Source: Lysobacter concretionis Ko07 = DSM 16239 (lineage in GTDB: Bacteria; Pseudomonadota; Gammaproteobacteria; Xanthomonadales; Xanthomonadaceae). From it: a stretch of DNA of 64,000 bases. The stretch covers positions 186,001 to 250,000 of the forward strand of contig NZ_AVPS01000003.1 in NCBI RefSeq assembly GCF_000768345.1. The letters run 5' to 3'. Made by a program: the position numbers and the translations under genes. The notes below the pieces were generated by a model. The model had not been told where the DNA came from and did not search any database. It saw nothing but the letters and a program-made list of their open reading frames with translations. Positions 20,171 to 28,288 of this stretch are shown here, in pieces. Every line of letters begins with the position of its first letter. Position 1 is the stretch's first letter.

Positions 20171-20190
20171 CAGCCCCGTAGCCGGCCCGC

Positions 20191-20880
20191 CTACGCCGGC
20201 TTGCCCTGCCCGAACAGGATCCTGCGTTCTTCGTCGGTCATCGGGCCTTTCGAATACGCGGTCGACGGATCCTCGTAGACCTTGATCGTCGCCGGCCGCT
20301 GCCTGATCGCCTCGAACCAGCGGGCGAGATGGGGAAAGTCCTGCAGCCGCTGCCCGTGCGCCTCGTACGGGACGATCCACGGGTAGATCGCCATGTCCAC
20401 GATCGAGTACGTATCGGCGATGAACTCCCGCCCTTCCAGCTGGCGGTCGAGCACGCCGTACAGCCGGGTGACCTCGCGCGTGTAGCGCTCGATGCCGTAG
20501 GGCACCGGCTCCGGCGCGTAGACGCGGAAGTGGCCGGCCTGCCCGGCCATCGGCCCGAGTCCGGCCACCTGCCAGAACAGCCACTGCAGCGCCTGGAAGT
20601 GCGCGCGTTCGTCGACCGGCATGAAGCGTCCGGTCTTCTCGGCCAGGTACAGCAGGATCGCGCCGGACTCGAACAGCGCCAGCGGCTCGCCGCCCATGAT
20701 TGGCTTGTGGTCGACAATCGCCGGCATCTTGCCGTTCGGCGAGATCGCCAGGAAGTCGGGCTGGAACTGGTCGCCCTTGCCGATATCCACCGGGATGGTG
20801 CGGTACTCCAGACCCGCTTCTTCCAGGAACAGGCGGATCTTGTAGCCGTTGGGGGTCGGCCAGTAATACAGATCGATCAT
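20191..20880 (-). CDS. Glutathione S-transferase (YfcG-like)
   Basis: Cytoplasmic GST of 229 residues. The thioredoxin-fold N-terminal domain (about 1-85) opens with LYYWPTPNGYKIRLFLEEAG, the Asn-containing active-site segment of the YfcG/YghU (nu) group. It continues with the cis-Pro and glutathione-binding blocks NGKMPAIVD and ALFESGAIL. An all-helical C-terminal domain follows. Such enzymes usually act as disulfide-bond reductases using glutathione. I chose the ATG at 20880 (AGG ribosome site 8 bases upstream) over a longer start with 32 extra residues that have no family match. It is convergent with the copper receptor. Confidence 0.9.
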   Translation of the reverse strand: MIDLYYWPTPNGYKIRLFLEEAGLEYRTIPVDIGKGDQFQPDFLAISPNGKMPAIVDHKPIMGGEPLALFESGAILLYLAEKTGRFMPVDERAHFQALQWLFWQVAGLGPMAGQAGHFRVYAPEPVPYGIERYTREVTRLYGVLDRQLEGREFIADTYSIVDMAIYPWIVPYEAHGQRLQDFPHLARWFEAIRQRPATIKVYEDPSTAYSKGPMTDEERRILFGQGKPA

Positions 20881-21006
20881 GACGAAACCTCGTGCGTTTC
20901 CGGTGTTGGACAGCCTACCCATCGCCGGGCCGGTCGGGACCAGCGGAATCGGGATTGAGCATTCCAGCCACTCCACCGCACCTCCGGCGGACGAGGGTGC
21001 CGGCCT

Positions 21007-22695
21007 TCAGTCGCCAACCGGCAACGCCCGGTCGATCAATTCCGCCAACGCCACGCCGGCCGGCAAGGTGCCCATCGCCAGCCCGTGCGCGCCGCCCAGG
21101 CGGCTGCGGCAGAACGCCTCGGCCGCCGGGCTGCGGGCCCGCAGCAGCAGGCTGCCCTGCAACGCCAGGGCGAGCCGTTCGACAAAATGGCGGGCCTGGG
21201 CCTGGTCGATCGCGACCCCGTCCAGCAACGGTCCGCGAAGGCGCTCGGCCGCGGCCGCGTGGTCGGGATGACCCTCGCCGGCCTCCTGCAACTCCGCCCA
21301 CAGCGCGGCGCCGGTCTCCGGCTCCCGCGACAACGCACGCAGCACGTCCAGGCACTGGATGTTGCCGCTGCCCTCCCAGATCGAGTTCAGCGGCGCCTGC
21401 CGGTACAGCCGCGGCAGGATCGACTCCTCGATGTAGCCGTTGCCGCCGAGGCACTCCTGGGCCTCGTTGACGAACGCCGGCGCGCGCCGGCACACCCAGT
21501 ACTTGCCGATCGCGGTGGCGACCCGTGACAACGCCGCCTCGGCGGGGTCGCGCGGCGCGGCATCGACCGCGCGGGCGACCCGCATCGCCAGCACCAGCGC
21601 GGCTTCGGCCTCGATCGCCAGATCCGCCAGCACGTTGCGCATCAGCGGCTGGGCGGCCAGCGGCTGGCCGAATGCGCTGCGGTGGCGGCAATGGTGGACC
21701 GCCTGCGCGAGCGCCATGCGCATCTGCGCCGCGCCTCCCAGCAGGCAATCCAGCCGGGTCAGCATCACCATCTCCAGGATGGTGGCGATGCCGCGGCCTT
21801 CCTCGCCGATCAGATACGCGCGGGCACCGCAGAACTCGACCTCGGCGGACGCGTTCGACCAGTCGCCGAGCTTGTCCTTCAAGCGGATCAGCCGGAACGC
21901 GTTCTTGCGGCCATCGCCCAGCCGGCGCGGCATCAGGAAGCAGGTCAGGCCATCGGGTGCCTGCGCCAGCACCAGGAAGCCGTCGCTCATCGGCGCGGAA
22001 AAGAACCACTTGTGCCCGACCAGCGCGTACGACGTGGCCGAGGCGAGGTCGCCAGAACCCGGCAGCCGCGTGGCGACCGTCGTGTTGCCGCGCACATCGC
22101 TGCCGCCCTGCTTCTCGGTCATGCCCATACCGATGGTGACGCCGGCCTTGTCGCCGATCGGCACCCCGCGCGGGTCGTAATGGGGCGCCGCAGCCTTGTC
22201 CGCCCACTCGGCCAGCGCCGGCTCGCGCCGCAGCACCGGCACCGCGGCGTGGGTCATCGTCAACGGGCAACTGGTGCCCGGCTCGACCTGGTGGTGCAGG
22301 TAGCTCAATGCGGCGCGGACGACATGCGACCCCGGACGCGGGTCGCGCCACGCGCCACCGCTGACGCCGTGTTCGATCGCCGCCTGCATCAGCGCGTGGT
22401 AGTTGGGGTGGAATTCGACCCGGTCGATGCGGTGCCCGAAGCGGTCGTGGCTGCACAGGCGCGGCCGGTCGCGGTGGGCGTCGAACGCCCACTCGTACAG
22501 CGTGCCGCCGGCCAGGGCGCCATACGCCGCGACCGATTCGATGTGATCGCCGACGTGATCGCCGGCACCCTCGCGGGCGATCGCCCCGCGCAGCACGATG
22601 TCGTCGCGCCACAGGTCGCGCGGGGCGAACTCCGGCGGCTGGTTGTCCACCCGGTGGGTCTCGAATGAAGCTGCCTGCGGCAACCGGGTATTCAT
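21007..22695 (-). CDS. aidB: AidB-type acyl-CoA dehydrogenase
   Basis: FAD-dependent acyl-CoA dehydrogenase of the AidB subfamily (isovaleryl-CoA dehydrogenase activity and a DNA-alkylation response in E. coli). The AidB-specific N-terminus (NQPPEFAPRDLWRDD), MTEKQGGSDVR, and ECLGGNGYIEESILPRLYRQAPLNSIWEGSGN are all present. Length 562 compares with about 540 in E. coli. The ATG at 22695 has a strong GGAGG site. No ada or alk gene is nearby, so its link to alkylation damage here is an inference from family. Confidence 0.92.
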   Translation of the reverse strand: MNTRLPQAASFETHRVDNQPPEFAPRDLWRDDIVLRGAIAREGAGDHVGDHIESVAAYGALAGGTLYEWAFDAHRDRPRLCSHDRFGHRIDRVEFHPNYHALMQAAIEHGVSGGAWRDPRPGSHVVRAALSYLHHQVEPGTSCPLTMTHAAVPVLRREPALAEWADKAAAPHYDPRGVPIGDKAGVTIGMGMTEKQGGSDVRGNTTVATRLPGSGDLASATSYALVGHKWFFSAPMSDGFLVLAQAPDGLTCFLMPRRLGDGRKNAFRLIRLKDKLGDWSNASAEVEFCGARAYLIGEEGRGIATILEMVMLTRLDCLLGGAAQMRMALAQAVHHCRHRSAFGQPLAAQPLMRNVLADLAIEAEAALVLAMRVARAVDAAPRDPAEAALSRVATAIGKYWVCRRAPAFVNEAQECLGGNGYIEESILPRLYRQAPLNSIWEGSGNIQCLDVLRALSREPETGAALWAELQEAGEGHPDHAAAAERLRGPLLDGVAIDQAQARHFVERLALALQGSLLLRARSPAAEAFCRSRLGGAHGLAMGTLPAGVALAELIDRALPVGD

Positions 22696-22788
22696 CCCCG
22701 CCTCCTGCCGTTGTGACTGATCCGCGAATCTAGCGCACCGGCAGTATCGGCGCGGCGACGGCAATACCGTCAACGCCGGGTCACGAAG

Positions 22789-22815
22789 CAAAAAAACCCC
22801 GCCGAAGCGGGGTTC
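22789..22815 (-). terminator. Rho-independent terminator of the cold-shock gene
   Basis: On the minus strand AACCCCGC pairs with GCGGGGTT around a stable TTCG tetraloop and runs into seven Ts. It begins 26 bases after the csp stop codon. Confidence 0.92.
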
Positions 22816-22841
22816 CCGGAAACGTGCAACCAGTCGCCGAC

Positions 22842-23048
22842 CTATTCGGCCGGCGTGATGTTGGACGCCTGCGCACCCTTCGGGCCCTGGGTCAACTCGT
22901 AGCTGACACGCTGGCCTTCCTGCAGGCTGCGGAAGCCCTTGGAATTGATTGCGGAAAAATGCGCGAACACATCCGCACTCCCATCTTCAGGGGAAATGAA
23001 ACCAAATCCCTTGGCGTCGTTGAACCACTTCACGGTGCCGTACTGCAT
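22842..23048 (-). CDS. Cold-shock domain protein
   Basis: A 68-residue single-domain CspA-family RNA/ssDNA-binding protein. Both RNP motifs are present: KGFGFI (RNP1) and VFAHFSAI (RNP2), with the usual [15 protein letters not shown] opening. It acts as an RNA chaperone in the cytoplasm. It is monocistronic, with its own promoter (23111-23139) and a strong terminator. The roughly 55-base 5' leader is shorter than the long thermosensor leader of E. coli cspA, so it may be constitutive rather than cold-induced. Confidence 0.96.
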   Translation of the reverse strand: MQYGTVKWFNDAKGFGFISPEDGSADVFAHFSAINSKGFRSLQEGQRVSYELTQGPKGAQASNITPAE

Positions 23049-23110
23049 ATCCTGGATGACCTCATGGCTGGGTTGACGCGCGCGGCGTGGGGGCGACCGG
23101 ACGCCCGCCG

Positions 23111-23139
23111 AGTATGCAAACTGAACGCAGGATTGACAA
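23111..23139 (-). promoter_or_regulatory. Sigma-70-type promoter for the cold-shock gene
   Basis: On the minus strand TTGTCA, a 17-base spacer, then CATACT. Spacing is ideal and the boxes match 5 of 6 and 4 of 6 consensus bases. It would give a 5' leader of about 55 bases. Confidence 0.5.
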
Positions 23140-23153
23140 TCGGATCGGCTGGT

Positions 23154-23936
23154 TCAGTCCGCAATTCCGCACGCCAGCAGCGCACCCAGCAGGGCCGGCA
23201 GGCCCGATGAGGCGGCGGCGACGTTGTCGAGCACGTCCTGCAGGGTGATCACCTCGTCCGGATCCGGCCCCGCACCGGCCGCCCAGTTGGCGACGATCGC
23301 CAGGCAGGCGTAGTCCAGCCCCATCTCGCGCGCCAGACCCGCTTCAGGCATGCCGGTCATGCCGACCAGATCGCAACCGTCGCGCCGCATCCGGGCGATC
23401 TCGGCGCGGGTTTCCAGCCGCGGCCCCTGGGTTGCGCCGTAGCAGCCACCGGCCGCCATCGCGATACCGGCCTCCGCCGCCGCGGCGATCACCGCGTTGC
23501 GCAGCGTGCGCGTGTAGGGCTCGCCAAAGTCGACGTGCAGCACCTCGTTGCCACCGGCCCCATCGGCCTCGCCGTCCCAGACCGTCGAGACCCGGCCCCA
23601 GGTGTAATCGATCAGCTGGTCGGGGCAGCCCAGCACGCCGGGGCCGAAGCGCTCGGTGATGCCGCCCACGGTATTGAGCGCGAGCACGCGTTGCGCACCC
23701 AGCGCCTTCAAGGCGGCGAGGTTGGCGCGGTAGTTGACGCGGTGCGGCGGCAACGAATGGCCCTCGCCATGGCGGGCCAGGAACGCGACGCGATGACCGT
23801 CGAGGCGGCCGATGCGCACCGGCCCCGACGGCGCGCCGTACCGGGTCACCGGCTGGTGGCTCTCGACATCCGCCAGCCCGGCCAACTGGTACAGCCCGGT
23901 GCCGCCGATGACGGCAAGGGCGATCGATTCGCTCAT
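23154..23936 (-). CDS. mtnP: S-methyl-5'-thioinosine phosphorylase
   Basis: Phosphorolysis of 5'-methylthioinosine to hypoxanthine and methylthioribose-1-phosphate in polyamine/quorum-signal by-product recycling. The sequence follows the characterised Pseudomonas aeruginosa MTIP (PA3004): GGTGLYQL phosphate loop, FLARHGEGHSLPPHRVNYRANL, and TQGPRLETRAEIARMRRDG...VGMTGMPEAGLARE. An MTAP acting on methylthioadenosine is the main alternative, but the overall wording is MTIP-like. It sits directly downstream of nagZ and hpt; nagZ-MTIP adjacency also occurs in Pseudomonas. Next to Hpt the hypoxanthine product could be salvaged at once. Confidence 0.85.
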   Translation of the reverse strand: MSESIALAVIGGTGLYQLAGLADVESHQPVTRYGAPSGPVRIGRLDGHRVAFLARHGEGHSLPPHRVNYRANLAALKALGAQRVLALNTVGGITERFGPGVLGCPDQLIDYTWGRVSTVWDGEADGAGGNEVLHVDFGEPYTRTLRNAVIAAAAEAGIAMAAGGCYGATQGPRLETRAEIARMRRDGCDLVGMTGMPEAGLAREMGLDYACLAIVANWAAGAGPDPDEVITLQDVLDNVAAASSGLPALLGALLACGIAD

Positions 23937-23949
23937 GGCTTCAGTCCTT

Positions 23950-24510
23950 TCAGTCCTTCAATGCGTAGATGGCCGGCAGGTTGCGCCCCTGCTCGTGGTA
24001 ATCCATGCCGTAGCCGAACACATAGCGGTCCGGCACCTCGATGCCGACGTAATCCGCCTGCAGGTCGGGTACGGCGCGGTCGTGCCGCTTCAGCGCCAGC
24101 GCGGCGATACGCACGTCAGCCGCGCCTTCCGCGTGGCACCAGGCGGTGATCGCGGCCATGGTGTGGCCCTCGTCGAAGATGTCGTCGACCAGCAAAACCC
24201 GCCGTCCCTTCAAGGACGTGGCCGGCCGGTGCTTCCACAGCAGTTCACCACCGGCGGTCGCGCCGCGGTACCGGGTCGCGTGCAGATAGTCGAACTCCAG
24301 GTCCAGGCCCAGCGCTCCCAGCTCCATCGCCAGTTGCGCGGCAAAGGGCATGCCGCCGTGCATCACCGTCAGGTACACCGGCCGGGTGTCCACGCCATCG
24401 ACATAATCGGCACGGATCGCCACCGCCATCCGCGCGATCGCCTGCTCCAGCGCTGCGCGGTCGAACAGCAGGTCCGCATCGGCGAGCGCCGTGCGCAGGT
24501 CGGCGCTCAT
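23950..24510 (-). CDS. hpt: Hypoxanthine-guanine phosphoribosyltransferase
   Basis: Type I purine phosphoribosyltransferase that makes IMP or GMP from hypoxanthine or guanine and PRPP. The PRPP loop is VLLVDDIFDEGHTM, the catalytic Asp lies within it, and the purine loop region YVGIEVPDRYVFGYGMDY is typical of HGPRTs. The 186-residue length is normal. Its ATG overlaps the nagZ stop (ATGA), so the two are translationally coupled, and mtnP follows after 13 bases. A longer open frame exists upstream but lies inside nagZ. Confidence 0.9.
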   Translation of the reverse strand: MSADLRTALADADLLFDRAALEQAIARMAVAIRADYVDGVDTRPVYLTVMHGGMPFAAQLAMELGALGLDLEFDYLHATRYRGATAGGELLWKHRPATSLKGRRVLLVDDIFDEGHTMAAITAWCHAEGAADVRIAALALKRHDRAVPDLQADYVGIEVPDRYVFGYGMDYHEQGRNLPAIYALKD

Positions 24511-25502
24511 GCCAGCCCCTCCAGACGGGTGCGGCTGGCCCGGTAATGGCCATCGGCCAGCAGGTTGTCCCAACCCATCGGGCCGCCGCCGATCAGGCCG
24601 GTCAGCGCCATCGTGTTGAGGGTGCGGCCCTCGACCGCCTTCAGCGACTCCTCGACCAGTTCCGGATGGCACACCAGCACCACGTCGCAACCGGCGTCCA
24701 GATGCAGGTCGACGCGCTGCTTGATGCCGCCGGCGGAGAACGCCGCCGCCATGCCGATGTCATCGGAGAACACCACCCCGCGGAAGCCCATCTCCTGGCG
24801 CAGGATCTCCTCGATCCAGCGCTTCGAATACCCCGCTGGTTCCGGCGCGACCTGCGGATAGACCACGTGCGCCATCATCACCGCATCGGCCTTGGCCTCG
24901 ATGCCGGCGACGAACGGCACCAGGTCGAGCGCGCGGATCTCCTCCAGCGGGCGAGGATCGACCGCATCGTCGAAATGGGTGTCTTCCAGCACCGAGCCGT
25001 GGCCCGGGAAGTGCTTGAGGGTCGCCGCCATGCCGGCCTGGTGCATGCCGCGCACGTAGGCGCGGGTGAACTCGGCGACCACCGATGGATCGGCGGAAAA
25101 CGCGCGGTTGCCGATCGCCCGGTTGCCGCGGCCCAGGTCGACCACCGGCGCGAAACTCAGGTCGACGCCGCTGGCCTTGATCTCGCTGGCCATCAACCAG
25201 GCGTGCTCCTGGGCGAGTTCGAGGGCGCCATCGCGGTCACGCGCGAACAACGCGCCGAAATCTTCCAGCGGCGGCAAAACGCTGTAACCCTCGCGGAAGC
25301 GCTGCACCCGACCGCCTTCCTGGTCGACGCAGACCAGTTGCGGGCGCGGCGCGGCGGCGCGGATCGCCTGCGACAGTTCGGCAACCTGCGCGCGGGAGGC
25401 GAAGTTGCGGGTGAACAGGATCACGCCGGCGCAGGCATCGTGCTGCAGCCAGTCGCGCTCCTGCGCGGTGAGTTCGGTGCCGGCGATGCCGATCACGAGC
25501 AT
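24507..25502 (-). CDS. nagZ: Beta-N-acetylhexosaminidase NagZ
   Basis: Cytoplasmic family 3 glycoside hydrolase that removes GlcNAc from anhydro-muropeptides during cell-wall recycling; its products can feed AmpC beta-lactamase induction. The GH3/NagZ motif KHFPGHGSVLEDTH with the acid/base histidine is present, as are DQEGGRVQRF and the nucleophile aspartate in VVFSDDIGMAAA. Length is 331. The ATG at 25502 has GGAG five bases upstream. First gene of a nagZ-hpt-mtnP operon. Confidence 0.95.
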   Translation of the reverse strand: MLVIGIAGTELTAQERDWLQHDACAGVILFTRNFASRAQVAELSQAIRAAAPRPQLVCVDQEGGRVQRFREGYSVLPPLEDFGALFARDRDGALELAQEHAWLMASEIKASGVDLSFAPVVDLGRGNRAIGNRAFSADPSVVAEFTRAYVRGMHQAGMAATLKHFPGHGSVLEDTHFDDAVDPRPLEEIRALDLVPFVAGIEAKADAVMMAHVVYPQVAPEPAGYSKRWIEEILRQEMGFRGVVFSDDIGMAAAFSAGGIKQRVDLHLDAGCDVVLVCHPELVEESLKAVEGRTLNTMALTGLIGGGPMGWDNLLADGHYRASRTRLEGLA

Positions 25503-25567
25503 GGGGGACTCCTGGGTGGACAAGGCGCGCAACGCGCCCGGCATTGTCACGCAGTTGATCGGTTCCT

Positions 25568-25639
25568 GTAGGAGCGATGTCAGCCGCGACCTGTCGAATG
25601 TTGCAGTGATGCCCAGGTCGCGACTGACGTCGCTCCTAC
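25568..25639. repeat. REP-type inverted repeat pair (GTAGGAGCG family)
   Basis: Two 25-base arms, GTAGGAGCGATGTCAGCCGC + GACCT and its inverse, match at 23 of 25 positions across a 22-base loop. This is the GTAGGAGCG palindromic family common in Xanthomonadaceae. The right arm supplies the TAG stop codon and last codons of the CYTH gene. Confidence 0.85.
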
Positions 25640-26151
25640 CCGGCCTGACCGGCTTTCTCCGCCTCGCTCCATTGCGAATACGGCCGGCTCGCCAGCGCGA
25701 GGTTGTAGTAACGCGGCTCGTCGGTGACCTCGCTGCCCAGCCAGTCGGGATGCGCGAACACGGCATCGGCGTCGTCCAGCTCGATCTCGGCCACCACCAG
25801 CCCGGCGTTGTCACCGAGGAATTCGTCGACCTCCCACAGGTGGCCCTCGAATTCCACATGGTGTCGGCGCTTGTCGACCAGCCCACCGACGCTCAGCGCC
25901 AGCAGCGCGCGCGCATCATCGACCGGGATCGGATAGTCGAACTCCTGCCGGGTGTGGCCCAGCTCGCGTGACTTGAGGTTGAGCCAGGCGGCGTCGCCGG
26001 CGATGCGCACGCGCACCGAAGCCTTCATCGCGCCGGCGTCCATCGCCGCCAGATCGTTCAGGTAGCCCTGCGCCATCGGCACGACCCTGTGCGCGGCGGC
26101 ACGCCAGGCATCGCCTGCCACCAGGAACTTGCGTTCGATTTCAATCGCCAT
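25636..26151 (-). CDS. CYTH domain protein (triphosphate tunnel enzyme)
   Basis: A 171-residue CYTH-fold protein, probably an inorganic triphosphatase. The defining ExExK motif is at the extreme N-terminus (Glu4-Ile-Glu6-Arg-Lys8), and the charged strands needed for a metal-triphosphate tunnel follow (VRVRIAG, LNLKSR, DKRRHHV, WEVDEF, VAEIELDD). It lacks the CHAD domain found in longer relatives such as E. coli YgiF. The ATG has an AGGA site. The TAG stop lies inside the REP arm at 25615-25639, so the C-terminus has probably been set by repeat insertion. Confidence 0.88.
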   Translation of the reverse strand: MAIEIERKFLVAGDAWRAAAHRVVPMAQGYLNDLAAMDAGAMKASVRVRIAGDAAWLNLKSRELGHTRQEFDYPIPVDDARALLALSVGGLVDKRRHHVEFEGHLWEVDEFLGDNAGLVVAEIELDDADAVFAHPDWLGSEVTDEPRYYNLALASRPYSQWSEAEKAGQAG

Positions 26152-26175
26152 CGGAGTCCTCGGAACGGCTTCGTT

Positions 26176-26231
26176 GTAGGAGCGACGTGAGTCGCGACTC
26201 ACCGGTGGAGGCATGCCTCCACCGCTCCTAC
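26176..26231. repeat. REP element able to form a three-way junction
   Basis: An outer stem GTAGGAGC/GCTCCTAC encloses two perfect internal palindromes, GTGAGTCGCGACTCAC (26187-26202) and GGTGGAGGCATGCCTCCACC (26204-26223). It lies between rlmD and the CYTH gene, just upstream of the latter's ribosome site. Confidence 0.85.
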
Positions 26232-26275
26232 GAGGGGGATCGCGGTACGAACAAGGCGACACATTCGCAGGCGTA

Positions 26276-27607
26276 TCACCCCTTCTCGAACACCGCGATC
26301 GACTCGACATGCGCGGTATGCGGAAACATGTCCATCACGCCCGCAGCCCGCAGCGTCCAGCCGCGCTCGTTGACCAGATACGCCGCATCGCGGGCCAGCG
26401 ATGCCGGGTGGCAGCTCACGTAGACGATCCGCTTGAACTGCTCCAGCGGCAGCTCGGCCAGCACGAAGTCCGCGCCCGAACGCGGCGGGTCCAGCAGCAG
26501 CTTGTCGAAGCCCTCGCCCATCCACGGCTGGTCGCTGAGATCCTTCGACAGGTCGGCGGCGTGGAACTGCGCATTGGCAATGCCGTTGCGCGCGGCATTG
26601 TCACGCGCACGCTGGACCAGTCCGGCATCGCCCTCGACCCCCACCACCTCGCGCACCGAGCGCGCCAGCGGCAGGGTGAAATTCCCCAGCCCGCAGAACA
26701 GATCGAGCACACGATCCTCCGGCTGCGCCTCCAGCAGGTCGATCGCCAACTGGATCATCTTGCCGTTGAGTCCTGCGTTGACCTGGATGAAGTCGAGCGG
26801 ACGGAATGCGAACTCCAGATCCCACTGCGGCAACCGGAAAGCCAGCCGGGGATCGTGCGGCCACAACGGATGCACGCTGTCGACACCGCCGGGCTGCAGG
26901 AAGATCGCAAACCCGTGTTGCTGGCCGAACGCGACCAGCGCCGCCTGGTCCCCGTCGCACAACGGCGCCATGTGGCGGACGGTCAACGCGACGCCATTGA
27001 AGTCGGGCATCGGATCGCCGGCAATGAACTCGATCTGCGGGATCTCGCGCCGCGCCTGCAGGCTCTCGACCAGCGCTGCGAGCGCTTCGACCTTCTCGCC
27101 GACCTCCGGAATGACGGTATGGCAATGGGCGATGTCGGCCACGAAGCGCGGATCGGTCTCGCGGAAACCGACCAGGGTCTTGCCCTTCTTCTCGACCCGG
27201 CGCACCGAAAAACGGCCCTTGCGACGGTAGCCCCAGGTCGCGTCGGTCAACGGCTCCAATACGCGTCCGGGAACGATGCCACCACTTTCGCGGAGGTTTT
27301 CCAGCAGTACGGTCTGTTTGGTGAGGATCTGCCGGTCGCCGGCGTAATGCTGCATCGCGCAGCCGCCACAGGTGCCGAAGTGGGCGCACCGCGGCTCGAC
27401 CCGCTCTGGCGCCGCCTGCAGCACCTCGACCGTCCTGGCCTCATCGACACCGCGATGACGCCCCGTCCGCGCCGCCATCACCCGTTCGCCCGGCAACGCG
27501 CCGGCCACCAGCAAGGTCTTGCCATCGGGAAGGGAAACGACGCCACGGCCGTCATGGGACATGCCGTCGATGACGACTTCAAAAGGGGTTTTATCCAGGC
27601 GGGCCAC
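26276..27607 (-). CDS. rlmD: 23S rRNA (uracil-C5)-methyltransferase RlmD
   Basis: SAM-dependent methyltransferase for U1939 of 23S rRNA. A TRAM-like beta domain comes first (about 5-60), then the [4Fe-4S] cysteines CAHFGTCGGC and a later Cys, then the Rossmann methyltransferase domain with VLDLFCGLGNFTLPLA (SAM loop), DPPRSG, and the catalytic cysteine in VYVSCHPASLARD. Homologues begin near RLDKTPF, so I chose the GTG at 27607 (443 residues). No clear ribosome site is visible, and a start a few codons further upstream is possible. Upstream lies the repeat-rich intergenic region. Confidence 0.93.
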   Translation of the reverse strand: MARLDKTPFEVVIDGMSHDGRGVVSLPDGKTLLVAGALPGERVMAARTGRHRGVDEARTVEVLQAAPERVEPRCAHFGTCGGCAMQHYAGDRQILTKQTVLLENLRESGGIVPGRVLEPLTDATWGYRRKGRFSVRRVEKKGKTLVGFRETDPRFVADIAHCHTVIPEVGEKVEALAALVESLQARREIPQIEFIAGDPMPDFNGVALTVRHMAPLCDGDQAALVAFGQQHGFAIFLQPGGVDSVHPLWPHDPRLAFRLPQWDLEFAFRPLDFIQVNAGLNGKMIQLAIDLLEAQPEDRVLDLFCGLGNFTLPLARSVREVVGVEGDAGLVQRARDNAARNGIANAQFHAADLSKDLSDQPWMGEGFDKLLLDPPRSGADFVLAELPLEQFKRIVYVSCHPASLARDAAYLVNERGWTLRAAGVMDMFPHTAHVESIAVFEKG

Positions 27608-27765
27608 AGGCAAAAGCAGGAAGCTCAGGGCCGCGTATTGTCGCAGATGCGTCCGGGCCGGCAGCGGTCGCCGAATGGATCGCGGGGGCTGCTCCCGGGT
27701 GGGTCTAACGGCCATCCCCATTTGCTTGGTGTTCGAGTAGAAGTGCGTGTGATTGCGTAGGCAGC

Positions 27766-27836
27766 GTCTGCCGGGTATCCCGATCAGTCGCTCCACGATA
27801 TTCGCTTGGTGATCGGGACACCCGACAGGCGCCACC
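27766..27836 (-). repeat. 71-bp palindromic element, copy A
   Basis: Matches 31889-31959 in inverse orientation at about 65 of 71 bases. Each copy is itself an imperfect palindrome: on the minus strand CTGTCGGGTGTCCCGAT and ATCGGGATACCCGGCAG are inverse at 15 of 17 bases, around a 27-base centre. Not a recognised insertion sequence. Confidence 0.85.
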
Positions 27837-27887
27837 AAAATTTCCCGGTACCCGAAGGAAGATCAAAAGCGCCCTGCCAATGAATCG

Positions 27888-27959
27888 CCGATGCGGCGTC
27901 CTGACGGGGTGTTGCGGACAGCGGGCCATGGATGGCCCGCGGCGGTGAGTACGGCCATG
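27888..27959 (+). repeat. 72-bp direct repeat, unit 1, with GGCCAT hairpin
   Basis: Identical to unit 2 (28072) at 68 of 72 bases. Contains the perfect hairpin GCGGGCCATGGATGGCCCGC at 27921-27940. Confidence 0.88.
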
Positions 27960-28071
27960 CACGTTCTGTCCGGAACCAGCAGCCCAATCGATGCGTGTAT
28001 TGCCCAGACAGCGCCTACCGGATTGTCTCGGTGGCCGACGGAAAGCCCCGCTGCGCCACGTCAACGAATAA

Positions 28072-28143
28072 CCGATGCGGCGTCCTGACCGGGTGTTGCG
28101 GACAGCAGGCCATGGATGGCCTGCGGCGGTGAGTGCGGCCATG
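28072..28143 (+). repeat. 72-bp direct repeat, unit 2, with GGCCAT hairpin
   Basis: Second unit, 184 bases after the first. Its hairpin GCAGGCCATGGATGGCCTGC (28105-28124) differs from unit 1 by a paired change that keeps the stem intact. Confidence 0.88.
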
Positions 28144-28152
28144 GATGGCCGC
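28135..28152. repeat. Third GGCCAT hairpin
   Basis: GCGGCCATGGATGGCCGC, a perfect palindromic hairpin overlapping the end of unit 2. Unit 1 has only the left half of this hairpin. Confidence 0.8.
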
Positions 28153-28211
28153 CCGAACCGGGCAGCAAGCACCTGGTCAGGGCGACGCCCCGCCCGAAGC
28201 TAACAATCCGT

Positions 28212-28255
<44 letters not shown>

Positions 28256-28288
28256 CCATCAACTCAACCACCAACCAACAGCAGCAAC

